Below, piece after piece: positions 1-8,634 of a DNA stretch of 11,314 nt (position 1 is the first letter of the stretch; each line of letters begins with the position of its first letter). The notes under the pieces are model-generated. The model worked only from the letters and a program-made list of their open reading frames with translations. It did not search any database and was not told where the DNA came from. The position numbers and the translations under genes were made by a program. The DNA is from an uncultured Eubacteriales bacterium (lineage in GTDB: Bacteria; Bacillota; Clostridia; Oscillospirales; CAG-272), in assembly GCA_900548735.1 (NCBI GenBank), contig URMC01000060.1, positions 1 through 11,314 of the forward strand, written 5' to 3'.

Positions 1-1602
1 ACGTTTGCCAAGTCGCTGGGGTACGGCGTGGAGGAATTTGCCAAGCTGGGGCTGTTTGCCAAAGCCCCGGTCGATCTCGGCTCCCGTTGCACGGTGTTTA
101 TGAACTCCTCGGTCAAGCAGGCACAGAAGGACGGCGCCACCGTGGGCGACATTTCGGCGGGGCTTTCCACCTCCGTGGTGAAAAACGCACTGTATAAGGT
201 CATTCGCATTACCGACCCCGCAGTACTCGGCACCCACGTGGTGGTGCAGGGCGGCACTTTTCTCAATGACGCGGTGCTGCGCAGTTTTGAGAGGGAGCTC
301 GGCGTTTCGGTCATCCGCCCCGACATTGCGGGGCTGATGGGCGCCTATGGCGCGGCGCTTTACGCGCGCGCGCATCAAAATAAGGAAAGCACTCTGCTCT
401 CCCCCACGGCGCTCGCGGCGTTTACCCACACGTCCCGCGCGGCGGTCTGCCACGGGTGCACCAATAACTGCAACATTACCGTCAATATTTTTGCCGACGG
501 CGGCAAATTCATTTCGGGCAACAAATGTGAGCGGGGCGCGGGGTTAAAACCGCCGGAGCACCCGATGCCCGACCTTCACGCGTTCAAGCGGGCGCGTTTT
601 GAGGCAATGACCCCGGTGGAGGGCACGCGGCGCTTTACCGTGGGGCTACCGCTGGCGCTCGGCATGTACGAGTTGGGGCCGTTCTGGTACACCCTTTTCC
701 GGGAGCTGGGCTTCGGCGTGCGTTTTTCCGGCTTTTCCAGCCGGGCGCTGTACGCAAAGGGTCAGTACAGCATCCCCTCCGACACGGCGTGCTACCCCGC
801 CAAACTGATGCACGGGCATATCGAGACCCTGATCGAAGAGGGCGTGGACGCCATTTTCTACCCGTGCCTGACCCGCAATGTGGACGAACATAAATCGGAT
901 AATCACTACAACTGCCCCGTGGTGGCTTACTACCCGGAGCTGTTGGTGCACAATATGGATTCGCTTGCCGGCGTGCGCTTCTGGTATCCGTATCTCAATA
1001 TCAACAGCGAAAAAGAGCTGACCAAAGAGCTGACCGCGTTCCTTGCTCACGAAGTAGGGGATGTGGCGAAAAAGGACGTGACGCGCGCCGTGCGCGCGGC
1101 GTATGCGGCGTATGACGCGCATATGGGCGCTATCCGCGCCGAGGGCGCGCGGGCACTGCAATACGCAAAGGATCAGGGCAAGCGCGTGATGGTATTATGC
1201 GGCAGACCCTATCACATTGACCCCGAAATCGGGCACGGCATTGACCGCCTTGCCACCACGCTGGGGTTTGTGGTGGTGAGCGAGGACGCGGTGTCCGAGC
1301 TGGCAACGCCCCCTGCCAAAGTGCGGGTGCTGAACCAGTGGACGTACCACGCGCGGCTTTATAACGCGGCGAAATTCGTGACCGGGAGAAGCGACGCGGT
1401 GCTGGTGCAACTGGTGTCTTTCGGCTGTGGGATCGACGCCATCACCACCGACGAGGTGCGGGATATTCTGGAAAGTCACGGCAAACTGTATACGCAGATC
1501 AAAATCGATGAGATCACCAACCTCGGCGCGGTCAATATCCGCCTGCGGAGTCTCATCGGCGCGCTGGAGCAGGAAGGAGGAGCAAAACTTGGAGACGAGT
1601 GA
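1..1602 (+). CDS. 2-hydroxyacyl-CoA dehydratase activase-like protein, 3' part (5' end outside window)
   Basis: The frame is open from the first base, giving 533 residues and a stop at 1600-1602. The GTG at 28 has no ribosome binding site and lies inside a conserved domain, so the gene begins left of the window. Residues 1 to about 125 look like the C-terminal half of an ASKHA ATPase of the BcrAD/BadFG/HgdC activase family: a VVVQGGT adenosine-type motif near 81-86 and GLMGAYGAAL near 111-120. A cysteine cluster follows (C150, C153, C157, C176), which could hold an iron-sulfur centre. Residues about 205-520 match the DUF2229-type region, with SDTACYPAK (C264), FYPC (C289), CGRPYH (C400) and FGCGID (C476). 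Family members use ATP to drive electrons into 2-hydroxyacyl-CoA dehydratases, in the cytosol; for the large clostridial form the substrate is generally unknown. The next gene overlaps it by 14 nt and carries the dehydratase-like partner domain. The family call is firm; the reaction is inferred. Confidence 0.85.
   Translation, partial: TFAKSLGYGVEEFAKLGLFAKAPVDLGSRCTVFMNSSVKQAQKDGATVGDISAGLSTSVVKNALYKVIRITDPAVLGTHVVVQGGTFLNDAVLRSFERELGVSVIRPDIAGLMGAYGAALYARAHQNKESTLLSPTALAAFTHTSRAAVCHGCTNNCNITVNIFADGGKFISGNKCERGAGLKPPEHPMPDLHAFKRARFEAMTPVEGTRRFTVGLPLALGMYELGPFWYTLFRELGFGVRFSGFSSRALYAKGQYSIPSDTACYPAKLMHGHIETLIEEGVDAIFYPCLTRNVDEHKSDNHYNCPVVAYYPELLVHNMDSLAGVRFWYPYLNINSEKELTKELTAFLAHEVGDVAKKDVTRAVRAAYAAYDAHMGAIRAEGARALQYAKDQGKRVMVLCGRPYHIDPEIGHGIDRLATTLGFVVVSEDAVSELATPPAKVRVLNQWTYHARLYNAAKFVTGRSDAVLVQLVSFGCGIDAITTDEVRDILESHGKLYTQIKIDEITNLGAVNIRLRSLIGALEQEGGAKLGDE
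1574..1591 (+). promoter_or_regulatory. Ribosome binding site and TTG start for the overlapping gene
   Basis: AAGGAGG at 1574-1580 lies inside the 3' end of the upstream coding region, 8 nt before a TTG codon at 1589. This near-perfect Shine-Dalgarno match at good spacing decides the start. The first ATG in this frame (1625) has its purine run directly abutting the codon, which is too close. The overlap of 14 nt suggests translational coupling. Confidence 0.7.
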
Positions 1603-2890
1603 CAGAGTTCTTTTTACCAAGGAGATGAAGAAGGACTATACCATTCTTCTGCCCAATATGCTGCCGATGCACTTCAAGCTCCTTGCCAAAATGCTGGATT
1701 CCTACGGCTATCACGCCGTGGTGCTGGAAAACACCGATCACGCCGTGATCGAGGCGGGGCTCAAGTACGTACATAACGATACCTGCTACCCGGCGCTCTT
1801 AATCATCGGGCAGTTTTTAAACGCCCTGCAAAGCGGGGCGTATGACCCGAACAAAACCGCCCTGATGCTGACGCAGACCGGGGGCGGGTGCCGCGCCTCC
1901 AACTACATTCCGCTTTTGCGCAAAGCCCTGAAAAAAGCGGGCTTTGCCCAGGTGCCCGTGATCTCGCTGAACATTGCGGGGCTTGAAAAAAACCCCGGCT
2001 TCAAGCTGACGCTGGGGCTGGGCAAACGGATGCTGTACGCCGTGTATTACGGCGATTTGCTGATGAGTCTTGTCAACCAATGCCGCCCGTATGAGAAAAA
2101 GCCGGGCGCCGCGCAGGCGCTGGCGGACGAATGGGTCGAACGGCTGGTGGAGCAGATGGGAGAGGGGCGCAACGTGTCGTATGCCGACATCAAGGAGTCC
2201 TACGCCGCGATTCTGCGCGATTTCGATAAAAAATTCCCGCTCCCGGCAAAGCGCAAAGTGCGCGTGGGGATTGTGGGCGAGATTTTTGTGAAGTTCTCGC
2301 CCCTTGGCAACAACCATCTGGAAGATTTTCTCGTGTCCGAAGGGGCGGAGACCGTGATGGCGGGGCTGTTGGATTTTCTCATGTACTCGGTCAACACCGC
2401 CGTGGTGGATACGCGCCTGTACGGGATGAAGAAAAAGACCGGGCGCGTGATGAAATGGGCATATAATTATTTACACAAAAAGCAGTTGGATTTTATTGAA
2501 CTCTACCGTGAAAACTCCCGCTTTACCCCGCCCACCGATTTTGAGCGCACGCGCGCGCAGATTAACGGTTACATCGGGGAGGGCGTGCAGATGGGCGAGG
2601 GCTGGCTGCTCCCCGCCGAAATGCTGGAGCTGATCGAGGGCGGCGTGACCAACGTGGTCTGCGCCCAGCCCTTCGGGTGCTTACCCAACCACATTGTGGG
2701 CAAAGGGATGATGAAGCACATCCGCGAGACCCATCCGGGGGTCAACCTGGTGTCGATTGACTACGATTCCAGCGCCTCCCGCATCAATCAGGAAAACCGG
2801 TTGAAACTGATGCTTGCCAACGCGGGCAAAAACGAGGAGCCGCAAGGGCAGAAAGCGCCCGCGGCACCGCAGGTCTTTGCGCCCGTATAA
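1589..2890 (+). CDS. HgdB/HgdC-like 2-hydroxyacyl-CoA dehydratase-type subunit (split-off C-terminal domain)
   Basis: The product is 433 residues from the TTG start. It resembles the C-terminal dehydratase-like region of the large clostridial activase proteins and, more distantly, the D-component subunits of 2-hydroxyglutaryl-CoA dehydratase. Candidate iron-sulfur or catalytic cysteines are C66 in NDTCYPA, C101 in TGGGCRASNY, and C358 and C364 in CAQPFGCLPNH. GIVGEIFVKFSPLGNN (227-242) and IDYDSSASRINQENR (390-404) are further conserved-looking blocks. The tail after about 412 is low-complexity (Glu, Gln, Pro, Ala) and probably disordered. The reading frame is +1 relative to the gene before it, so the two halves are separate chains unless there is a sequencing frameshift. 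The well-placed ribosome binding site argues for a true split. A cytosolic redox role with the upstream protein is inferred; the substrate is unknown. An alternative start is ATG 1625, which would drop 12 residues. Confidence 0.82.
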   Translation: METSDRVLFTKEMKKDYTILLPNMLPMHFKLLAKMLDSYGYHAVVLENTDHAVIEAGLKYVHNDTCYPALLIIGQFLNALQSGAYDPNKTALMLTQTGGGCRASNYIPLLRKALKKAGFAQVPVISLNIAGLEKNPGFKLTLGLGKRMLYAVYYGDLLMSLVNQCRPYEKKPGAAQALADEWVERLVEQMGEGRNVSYADIKESYAAILRDFDKKFPLPAKRKVRVGIVGEIFVKFSPLGNNHLEDFLVSEGAETVMAGLLDFLMYSVNTAVVDTRLYGMKKKTGRVMKWAYNYLHKKQLDFIELYRENSRFTPPTDFERTRAQINGYIGEGVQMGEGWLLPAEMLELIEGGVTNVVCAQPFGCLPNHIVGKGMMKHIRETHPGVNLVSIDYDSSASRINQENRLKLMLANAGKNEEPQGQKAPAAPQVFAPV

Positions 2891-2895
2891 AGCGG

Positions 2896-2902
2896 AAAGG
2901 AG
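2896..2902 (+). promoter_or_regulatory. Ribosome binding site of first lipoprotein gene
   Basis: AAAGGAG lies 5 nt before the ATG at 2908, within the 17-nt gap after the dehydratase-like gene. No promoter or terminator fits in this gap, so co-transcription with the upstream genes is likely. Confidence 0.7.
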
Positions 2903-2907
2903 CCGAT

Positions 2908-5067
2908 ATGAAACCGATATTCAAACGTCTCACGCTTATTTTGCTGACCCTTGCGCTGGTGTTGCCGCTTGTCTCCTGCGGTCTTTTCGGAAAGCCGGAA
3001 GCGAGAACCGAGACCGACTTTGCGGCGGTCTCGGACGGGGCAGCCGCATGCCGGGTGATCTATCCCGGCGGGGGAGCCGAAGCCGACAGCTGGAAAAAGC
3101 TCGCCAATGACCTGACCCGCGTGATCAAGCGCGCCACCGGCGTTGTGCTGGAGATCACTGCCGACACCGCGGAAAAAACCGGCAGTGAAATTCTGCTCGG
3201 CACCACCAACCGCCCGGAAAGCGAAACGGCGCTTGCCGCGCTCGGCGGCTCCAAAACCGCGTTTTCCTTCTCGGTCTCGGGGGATTCTCTGGTGATTGCC
3301 GCGGCAAATACCAACGCCCTTTCCATGGCGCTCAGCTATTTTGAAGCGCAATACGACGGGGCGCTTGGCGCCACGGTGGGAACGGGTACCATGGTCTTTT
3401 CCAAGGAGCTTTCGCTCACGCGCGCGCCCGCGACACCGACCGCGGAGCCGGGGCAGTTGCTTTCCAGCGCGGCATTGCTGAAATTCGTTTCCACCGAATT
3501 TGCGGATTTTGCCGTCACGGGAGAATTTACTGCCGTAACCGCCACGGCAGTGGCAAACGGTGTGCTGTATGCCGCCCTTTCCGACGGCGCGGGGCACGCA
3601 AAGCTGCTTTCCGCCGATCTTACCACCGGCAAACGCCTTGCCGCAAGCGAGGTGCTGTCGCTCGGCAACGCAACAAGCATGTGCTACAACCCCGTGCTGG
3701 ATCTGCTTGCCGTTGCGCATGGGGAAAACAGCACCGTGTATCTGATTGACCCTGCCACGCTGACCCTGCGGCGCACGGCAACCGCCGGGGCGGAAATCCG
3801 GAAGATCGCCTATGACGCGGTCAACTTCCGCTACATCGCACAAAAAGCGCAGGAGCCGGATCGGTTTGTGATTCTCACCAACAATCTGTCGCTTTCGACC
3901 GAGGAGGAGATCAAAGCCGCCGCACCCACCGCCTACGGCTTTGCGGACTATGAGCTGAAGGATTTCTGCGCGGACAGCGAATATCTCTATCTGCTTTACC
4001 TCACATCCGGGGAAAAGCAAAGCGGCACCCTGCTGATTTCTCAGAGCCGCCTGAACACCGCGCGGCGCTACTGCAACACGCTCACGCTGGATGACGGCAC
4101 GGCGCTTCCCCTTTCCGTCGCCGCGGACGGGCGCACCTTCTACATCACGGCAAGCGGCGAAGACGGGCTTGCCGGCAAGACCTGGCGCGTACAGCTGACC
4201 TCCGCAGAAGGGGTCAGCGAGCCGGCGGGGCTGTTCAACAGCACCAATACCGCCGGGGTGGATTCCGCCTACCTCTCCGTGGACGTGCTGTTCAAGGTCT
4301 ACCCGTTCATCAAATCGGAGTACAGCCGCAACACCGTGATGCAGGGCGCCTGCACCGACGGCAGATACGGCTACTTCTTCCAGGAGTATCAGGGCGGCTC
4401 CGGCAACTATTCCAACAGCGAAACGCATGACACGATTATCGTGAAAGTGGATATGGCAAGCGGAGAGCTGGTAAAATACAGCGAGCCGCTCAAACTCGGG
4501 CACTCCAATGACGGATGCTACAACCCGCACACGGGTCAGCTGATCGTGGTTTATAACGGCAACAACAAAAAGCTGATCAAATTCATCGACCCCGAAACAC
4601 TGGAGATCACGGGCGAAACGCGCCTGCCGGTCAATATCTTCTCCATCGCGTATAACGAATACACCCGCCAATATATCGTGGGGCTTTCGGGCGGGCGCAA
4701 CTTCGGGATTCTGGACGAGAGTTTCAACATCGTAACGGCGAAGATCAGCACCGATTATTCGGGCACCGACCACAAGGATGTGATCTATGATTACAAGCTG
4801 GGCTCCGACCTGCTGACGCAGGGGATCGACTGCGACAGCAAGTATGTTTACTTTGTGCTCAGCGGCAAAAAAACGGGTGAAAAAGTGTGGACGGACTATC
4901 TGCTTGCCTTTGATTACGAGGGCAACCACGTCTTTACCAAGGTTTTGCCCGGTATGACGCTGGAGGCGGAAAACATCTTCCACATCGGCAAAGATATTTA
5001 CATCACCTGCAACGGCAGCCTGAAAGGCTCCCGCAGCCCCTGCTACCGGCTGACCGTTACCTCCTGA
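2908..5067 (+). CDS. Large lipoprotein with N-terminal alpha/beta domain and duplicated beta-propeller-like module (paralog 1 of 3)
   Basis: The product is 719 residues. A basic N-terminus, a hydrophobic core and the lipobox LVSC (lipid cysteine C24) predict export and anchoring on the outer face of the membrane. Residues about 45-170 form a small alpha/beta domain ending in EILLGTTNR (94-102) and FEAQYDGALG. Its pattern, a helix then TG, beta strands and EILLG, recalls the non-catalytic N-terminal domains of GH67/GH20-type glycosidases; that is a resemblance only. Residues about 200-430 and 470-719 are two copies of one beta-rich module. SMCYNP (257-262), LIDPATL (279-285) and RKIAYD (298-303) in the first pair with DGCYNP (535-540), FIDPETL (559-565) and FSIAYN (578-583) in the second. 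Only the second keeps QGACTDG, GHSND, QGIDCDS and NIFHIG. No catalytic domain is recognised. It could sense or bind a ligand, perhaps carbohydrate. The next two genes are paralogs. Confidence 0.85.
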   Translation: MKPIFKRLTLILLTLALVLPLVSCGLFGKPEARTETDFAAVSDGAAACRVIYPGGGAEADSWKKLANDLTRVIKRATGVVLEITADTAEKTGSEILLGTTNRPESETALAALGGSKTAFSFSVSGDSLVIAAANTNALSMALSYFEAQYDGALGATVGTGTMVFSKELSLTRAPATPTAEPGQLLSSAALLKFVSTEFADFAVTGEFTAVTATAVANGVLYAALSDGAGHAKLLSADLTTGKRLAASEVLSLGNATSMCYNPVLDLLAVAHGENSTVYLIDPATLTLRRTATAGAEIRKIAYDAVNFRYIAQKAQEPDRFVILTNNLSLSTEEEIKAAAPTAYGFADYELKDFCADSEYLYLLYLTSGEKQSGTLLISQSRLNTARRYCNTLTLDDGTALPLSVAADGRTFYITASGEDGLAGKTWRVQLTSAEGVSEPAGLFNSTNTAGVDSAYLSVDVLFKVYPFIKSEYSRNTVMQGACTDGRYGYFFQEYQGGSGNYSNSETHDTIIVKVDMASGELVKYSEPLKLGHSNDGCYNPHTGQLIVVYNGNNKKLIKFIDPETLEITGETRLPVNIFSIAYNEYTRQYIVGLSGGRNFGILDESFNIVTAKISTDYSGTDHKDVIYDYKLGSDLLTQGIDCDSKYVYFVLSGKKTGEKVWTDYLLAFDYEGNHVFTKVLPGMTLEAENIFHIGKDIYITCNGSLKGSRSPCYRLTVTS

Positions 5068-5079
5068 AACGAGTGAAAC

Positions 5080-7206
5080 ATGAAAAAAACACTGATCAGA
5101 ATACTAACCCTCACCCTTTCGCTGTGTCTTTTGCTTCCGCTAGCCTCCTGCTCGTTTTTCGACAAAAAGGATGAGGGAGAAAACGCACCCTTTACGGTTA
5201 CCGAGGGCGGCAATGCCGCCTGCCGGATCGTCTACCCTGCCGGGGCGGACGCCACCAGCTGGCAGGCGCTCGGCAATCTGCTGGCAAAAGCCATCCGCAG
5301 GATCACGGGCGCAACCCTTTCCGTGGTTTCGGACGCGGAGAGCGCCGCCGACGGGGAGATCCTGTTCGGCAATACCTCCCGCGCGGCATCCGCCGATGCC
5401 ACAAAGGCGCTGGACGGAACGGAAAATGCGTTTTCCTTCTCCGTCAGCGGGAAAAACATGATCATCGCCGCCAAAACCGTCAGCGAAGCGCGGCTTGCCG
5501 TTGCTTATTTTGAAGCACAGTATGACGGCACGCTTCACGGCACGCTGGATAACGGCTCGCTTTCCTTCCCCGCGGAGCTTTCGGTCGTCTCTGCCGCCGC
5601 AACGGGAACCGCAGAACCGGCGGACCTGTTGCAAGGCGCAGGAATGCTCCTCCTGCAGGAGGGTGACTCCTTCCCCCTGGTCGATACCGGAAGCGTGGTA
5701 TCCGCCACCGCCATCGCCGGCGAAAAGCTCTATGCCGCGCTGACAACCGGCAAGGGCGAGACCATGCTGGTCAGCGTGTCGCTCTCCGGCGGCAAGGTGC
5801 TTGCCAAGGGAGAAGCGGTACGGACCGGCGGTGCCGCCGGGATGTGCTACAACCCGGTGCTGGGGCTGCTGATCCTTCTGCAGAAGGACGGTACCGCCGT
5901 GTGGCTGGCAGACCCCGAGACCCTGACCATCCGCCGTTCCGTCTCTTTGAAGGAAAAAGCCGATGCCATCGCCTATGACACCTCGCGCCTGTGCTACGTG
6001 GCGCGCAGGGCGGGCGAAAACACGTTTTTCCGGATGGATAATTCCCTCTCGAAAACCGGAACGGATTTCAGCCTGACGTTTGACGAAAGCCGGCTGAGCA
6101 CCGGCACAGTCACCTTCCGCACGATGGAGGCGGACAGCCGGAACCTCTATTTACTGTACAACGCCGAAAAGGACGGGGAAAACACCCCCGTGCTGGTGAC
6201 CTTTTCCTATGACGGTACCACGCGCTACCTCACCGACCTCCCGGCAGGCACCCCCGCAGGGCTTTCCCGCAGCGGGCGGGTGTTCTATCTTGCCGTAAAG
6301 GAGGGTAACGGCGCCGGCACCGTGACCAGGCTGAACATTCCGCCCTCGCCGGAGTACAGCGAGCCCTCTCTGGTGTTCAACAGCGAAAACACCGCAACAG
6401 TGGATACCTCGCATTTATCTGCCGAGATGCTCTTCTCCATTTACGATTTCATCAAAGGGGACTACTCCCGCAATACGGTGCTTCAGGGCGCCTGCACGGA
6501 CGGGATTTACGGCTACTTCTTTATGGAATATCAGGGCGGGCAGAACAACTACGAAAACAGCGAAACGCACGATACCGTGATCGTGAAGGTGGAGATGGAG
6601 ACCTGCAAACCGGTGGCTTACAGCAAGCCGCTCAAGCTCGGGCACTCCAATGACGGGTGCTATAACCCCCGCACGGGGCTGATTACGGTTGCCTACTGCG
6701 GCAAAAACGGCGAAACCGGAGAAGCACGCTACAACCGCGCCTGCTTCATCGACCCCGAAACACTGGAGCTGGTTGGCGAGGAGGCGTTGCCCTCCGCTTT
6801 TTACGCGATTGCGTACAACGAGTACACGGGGCAGTACGTGCTTGCCCGCGGCGGCATCAACTTTACCCTGCTCAACGAGGATTTTTCGCTCTCCCGCAAG
6901 GTGACCACCGATTTTGACGAGACCTTCGGCAAAACCGTGGTCCCTGACTGCGTGGTCGGCACCGACGTAATCACACAGGGGATTGACTGCGACAGCAAAT
7001 ACGTTTATTTTGTGCTTTCCACCCATTCCGGCACCAACTACCTGCTTGCCTTCCGGTATGACGGCACGCTCGCCTTTACCAAAGAGGTACCGGGCGCACC
7101 GAAAGAAATCGAAAACATCTTCCATATCGGAAGTGTGATGTATGTTTCCTATAACGGAAACTACAACGGCGTCAAGCGCCCCTGCTACCGCCTGACCATA
7201 GACTGA
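5080..7206 (+). CDS. Large lipoprotein with N-terminal alpha/beta domain and duplicated beta-propeller-like module (paralog 2 of 3)
   Basis: The product is 708 residues, begins 12 nt after the first paralog, and has the same layout. The signal peptide ends in the lipobox LASC (C24). The small alpha/beta domain spans about 45-170, with EILFGNTSR (93-101), AFSFSVSG (117-124) and FEAQYDG (144-150). The degenerate first propeller module lies at about 205-420, with MCYNP (255-259), LADPETL (276-282) and DAIAYD (295-300). The well-kept second module lies at about 465-707, with QGACTDG, GHSNDGCYNP (521-530), FIDPETL (556-562), QGIDCDS and NIFHIG. Its second half is much closer to paralog 1 than the first half is, including at DNA level. 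There is no clear Shine-Dalgarno: only GAGTGA (5071-5076) precedes the ATG, so translation may depend on coupling to the upstream gene. The function is not known to me. Lipid anchoring outside the cell is well supported, and ligand binding is a guess. Confidence 0.85.
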   Translation: MKKTLIRILTLTLSLCLLLPLASCSFFDKKDEGENAPFTVTEGGNAACRIVYPAGADATSWQALGNLLAKAIRRITGATLSVVSDAESAADGEILFGNTSRAASADATKALDGTENAFSFSVSGKNMIIAAKTVSEARLAVAYFEAQYDGTLHGTLDNGSLSFPAELSVVSAAATGTAEPADLLQGAGMLLLQEGDSFPLVDTGSVVSATAIAGEKLYAALTTGKGETMLVSVSLSGGKVLAKGEAVRTGGAAGMCYNPVLGLLILLQKDGTAVWLADPETLTIRRSVSLKEKADAIAYDTSRLCYVARRAGENTFFRMDNSLSKTGTDFSLTFDESRLSTGTVTFRTMEADSRNLYLLYNAEKDGENTPVLVTFSYDGTTRYLTDLPAGTPAGLSRSGRVFYLAVKEGNGAGTVTRLNIPPSPEYSEPSLVFNSENTATVDTSHLSAEMLFSIYDFIKGDYSRNTVLQGACTDGIYGYFFMEYQGGQNNYENSETHDTVIVKVEMETCKPVAYSKPLKLGHSNDGCYNPRTGLITVAYCGKNGETGEARYNRACFIDPETLELVGEEALPSAFYAIAYNEYTGQYVLARGGINFTLLNEDFSLSRKVTTDFDETFGKTVVPDCVVGTDVITQGIDCDSKYVYFVLSTHSGTNYLLAFRYDGTLAFTKEVPGAPKEIENIFHIGSVMYVSYNGNYNGVKRPCYRLTID

Positions 7207-7233
7207 CCAACAACAGAAAGGATAATGATAACC

Positions 7234-8616
7234 ATGAAAAAAATTCTCTCACTCCTTCTCGCCGCCCTGATGGTAATGGGGCTGGTGGTAACCTTCTCCT
7301 CCTGTAAAAAAGAGGAAACCCCGGAGGAAACGATCGACAACTTTGTGGTTGCCAACGGCAAAGACAACGCCTGCACCATCATCTACGCCTACGGGAGCGA
7401 CGGCAAGCACCGCACCAGAAGAACCTATGCCGAAAACATGGCAACTTTTATCTTTCAGCAATGCGGCGTGAAGCCCAAGGTAGAGGACGACCGCGAAGCG
7501 GAGGGCGACGGATACGAGATCCTGCTGGGTGACACCAACCGTGCCGCCACTGCCACCGTCAAGGCGGAGATCGCGGGAACGCTGACCTACATCGTGCGCG
7601 CCGTGGACAAAAAACTGGTGATTGCGGCAAGCAACACGATGTTGCTGAGCGAAGCGGTCAATACGATGGTTTCCACCACGAAGCAGCTGACCTACAAATC
7701 CAGCAAAAAGGACGGCACAATGTCCTTCCGCAACGGGTACAATTACACCAAGACCCTTGCCGCGGTGATCACCAATGTGGAGCACATCGGATATATCGCG
7801 GATCTGGCAGAGGTCGGCACGCACTACGTGGTGCAGGGCGGCTGTACCGATGGCAAGTACATCTACGCGTGCTTGGAGGACCAGAAACCGAACAGCGGCG
7901 ACCCGGATTATTACCATAACACCAAAAACCACACCACTGTAATCTGCAAGTGGAGCATCGAAACCGGCAAACTGGTGGCAAAAAGCGAGCCGCTCTCGCT
8001 GGATCACTCCAACGATATGACGTATGACTCCAAAACCAATGAGCTGATTGTGGCACACTGCGGGTTTAAAGATGAGCGCAGTAAAATCCTTTCGTTCGTC
8101 GACCCGGAGACCCTGACCGTCAAGGCGACGAAAGAAGGCGTTTTTGAGGGCGGCTACGGCATCGCTTATAATGAAAAGCGCGACATCATTGTCACCGCCA
8201 CGAGCGGATATAAGTTGTATAAGGGCAACTACCTCACTGAAGACGGTGAGTATAAAAACTCCCTGACCCGCGTGAACGGCAATAAAGGCGAGAGCGATTT
8301 TCAGACTTTTGTGGAGGGGCACATCCCGCAGGGCATCGACTGTGACGACGATTATATCTACGCCTGCCCCACCGGCGACGGCGGGGACGGCGTTTCCGAT
8401 GCCAATTACGGCTATCTGATCATCACGGACTGGAACGGCAAGCACATCGCCACCTGCCGCATTCCGTTGCCGGAGGGTGAGTATACGGAAATCGAGACCG
8501 AAGCCGTTTTCCACATTGGCAACACGTTTTACGTGATTTACAACACCGGCAAAACAACAAAGGTCGGTCACATCCACCGCTTCACCATCGAGGGGCTTTC
8601 CCGCACCGGGGGCTAA
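7234..8616 (+). CDS. Lipoprotein with N-terminal alpha/beta domain and a single beta-propeller-like module (paralog 3 of 3)
   Basis: The product is 460 residues. ATG 7234 is preferred over the in-frame ATG 7225. The purine run AGAAAGGA (7215-7222) is only 2 nt from 7225 but 11 nt from 7234, and the later start gives a MKKILSLLL signal peptide with the lipid cysteine at residue 24, as in both paralogs. The lipobox FSSC is slightly non-standard at -3. The N-terminal domain (about 45-165) keeps EILLGDTNR (95-103). Only one propeller module is present (about 195-450). It carries QGGCTDGKYIYA (201-212), LDHSNDMTYD (256-265), FVDPETL (288-294), YGIAYNE (308-314), QGIDCDDDYIYA (366-377) and AVFHIGNTFYVIYN (424-437). 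These blocks recur about every 50 residues, as propeller blades do. It may represent the ancestral single-module form. The function is not known to me. Confidence 0.85.
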   Translation: MKKILSLLLAALMVMGLVVTFSSCKKEETPEETIDNFVVANGKDNACTIIYAYGSDGKHRTRRTYAENMATFIFQQCGVKPKVEDDREAEGDGYEILLGDTNRAATATVKAEIAGTLTYIVRAVDKKLVIAASNTMLLSEAVNTMVSTTKQLTYKSSKKDGTMSFRNGYNYTKTLAAVITNVEHIGYIADLAEVGTHYVVQGGCTDGKYIYACLEDQKPNSGDPDYYHNTKNHTTVICKWSIETGKLVAKSEPLSLDHSNDMTYDSKTNELIVAHCGFKDERSKILSFVDPETLTVKATKEGVFEGGYGIAYNEKRDIIVTATSGYKLYKGNYLTEDGEYKNSLTRVNGNKGESDFQTFVEGHIPQGIDCDDDYIYACPTGDGGDGVSDANYGYLIITDWNGKHIATCRIPLPEGEYTEIETEAVFHIGNTFYVIYNTGKTTKVGHIHRFTIEGLSRTGG

Positions 8617-8634
8617 GGGGCGAAAGCAAGCCCC

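Noticed and set aside
28..30. GTG as the start of the activase-like gene
   Set aside because: There is no ribosome binding site, and the frame continues open to base 1 with sequence that fits the ASKHA domain, so the gene is truncated by the window edge.
2788..4983. 731-codon open frame on the - strand opposite lipoprotein 1
   Set aside because: It is a shadow caused by codon bias in GC-rich DNA. The product lacks any recognisable domain, while the + strand has a signal peptide, a lipobox and paralog conservation.
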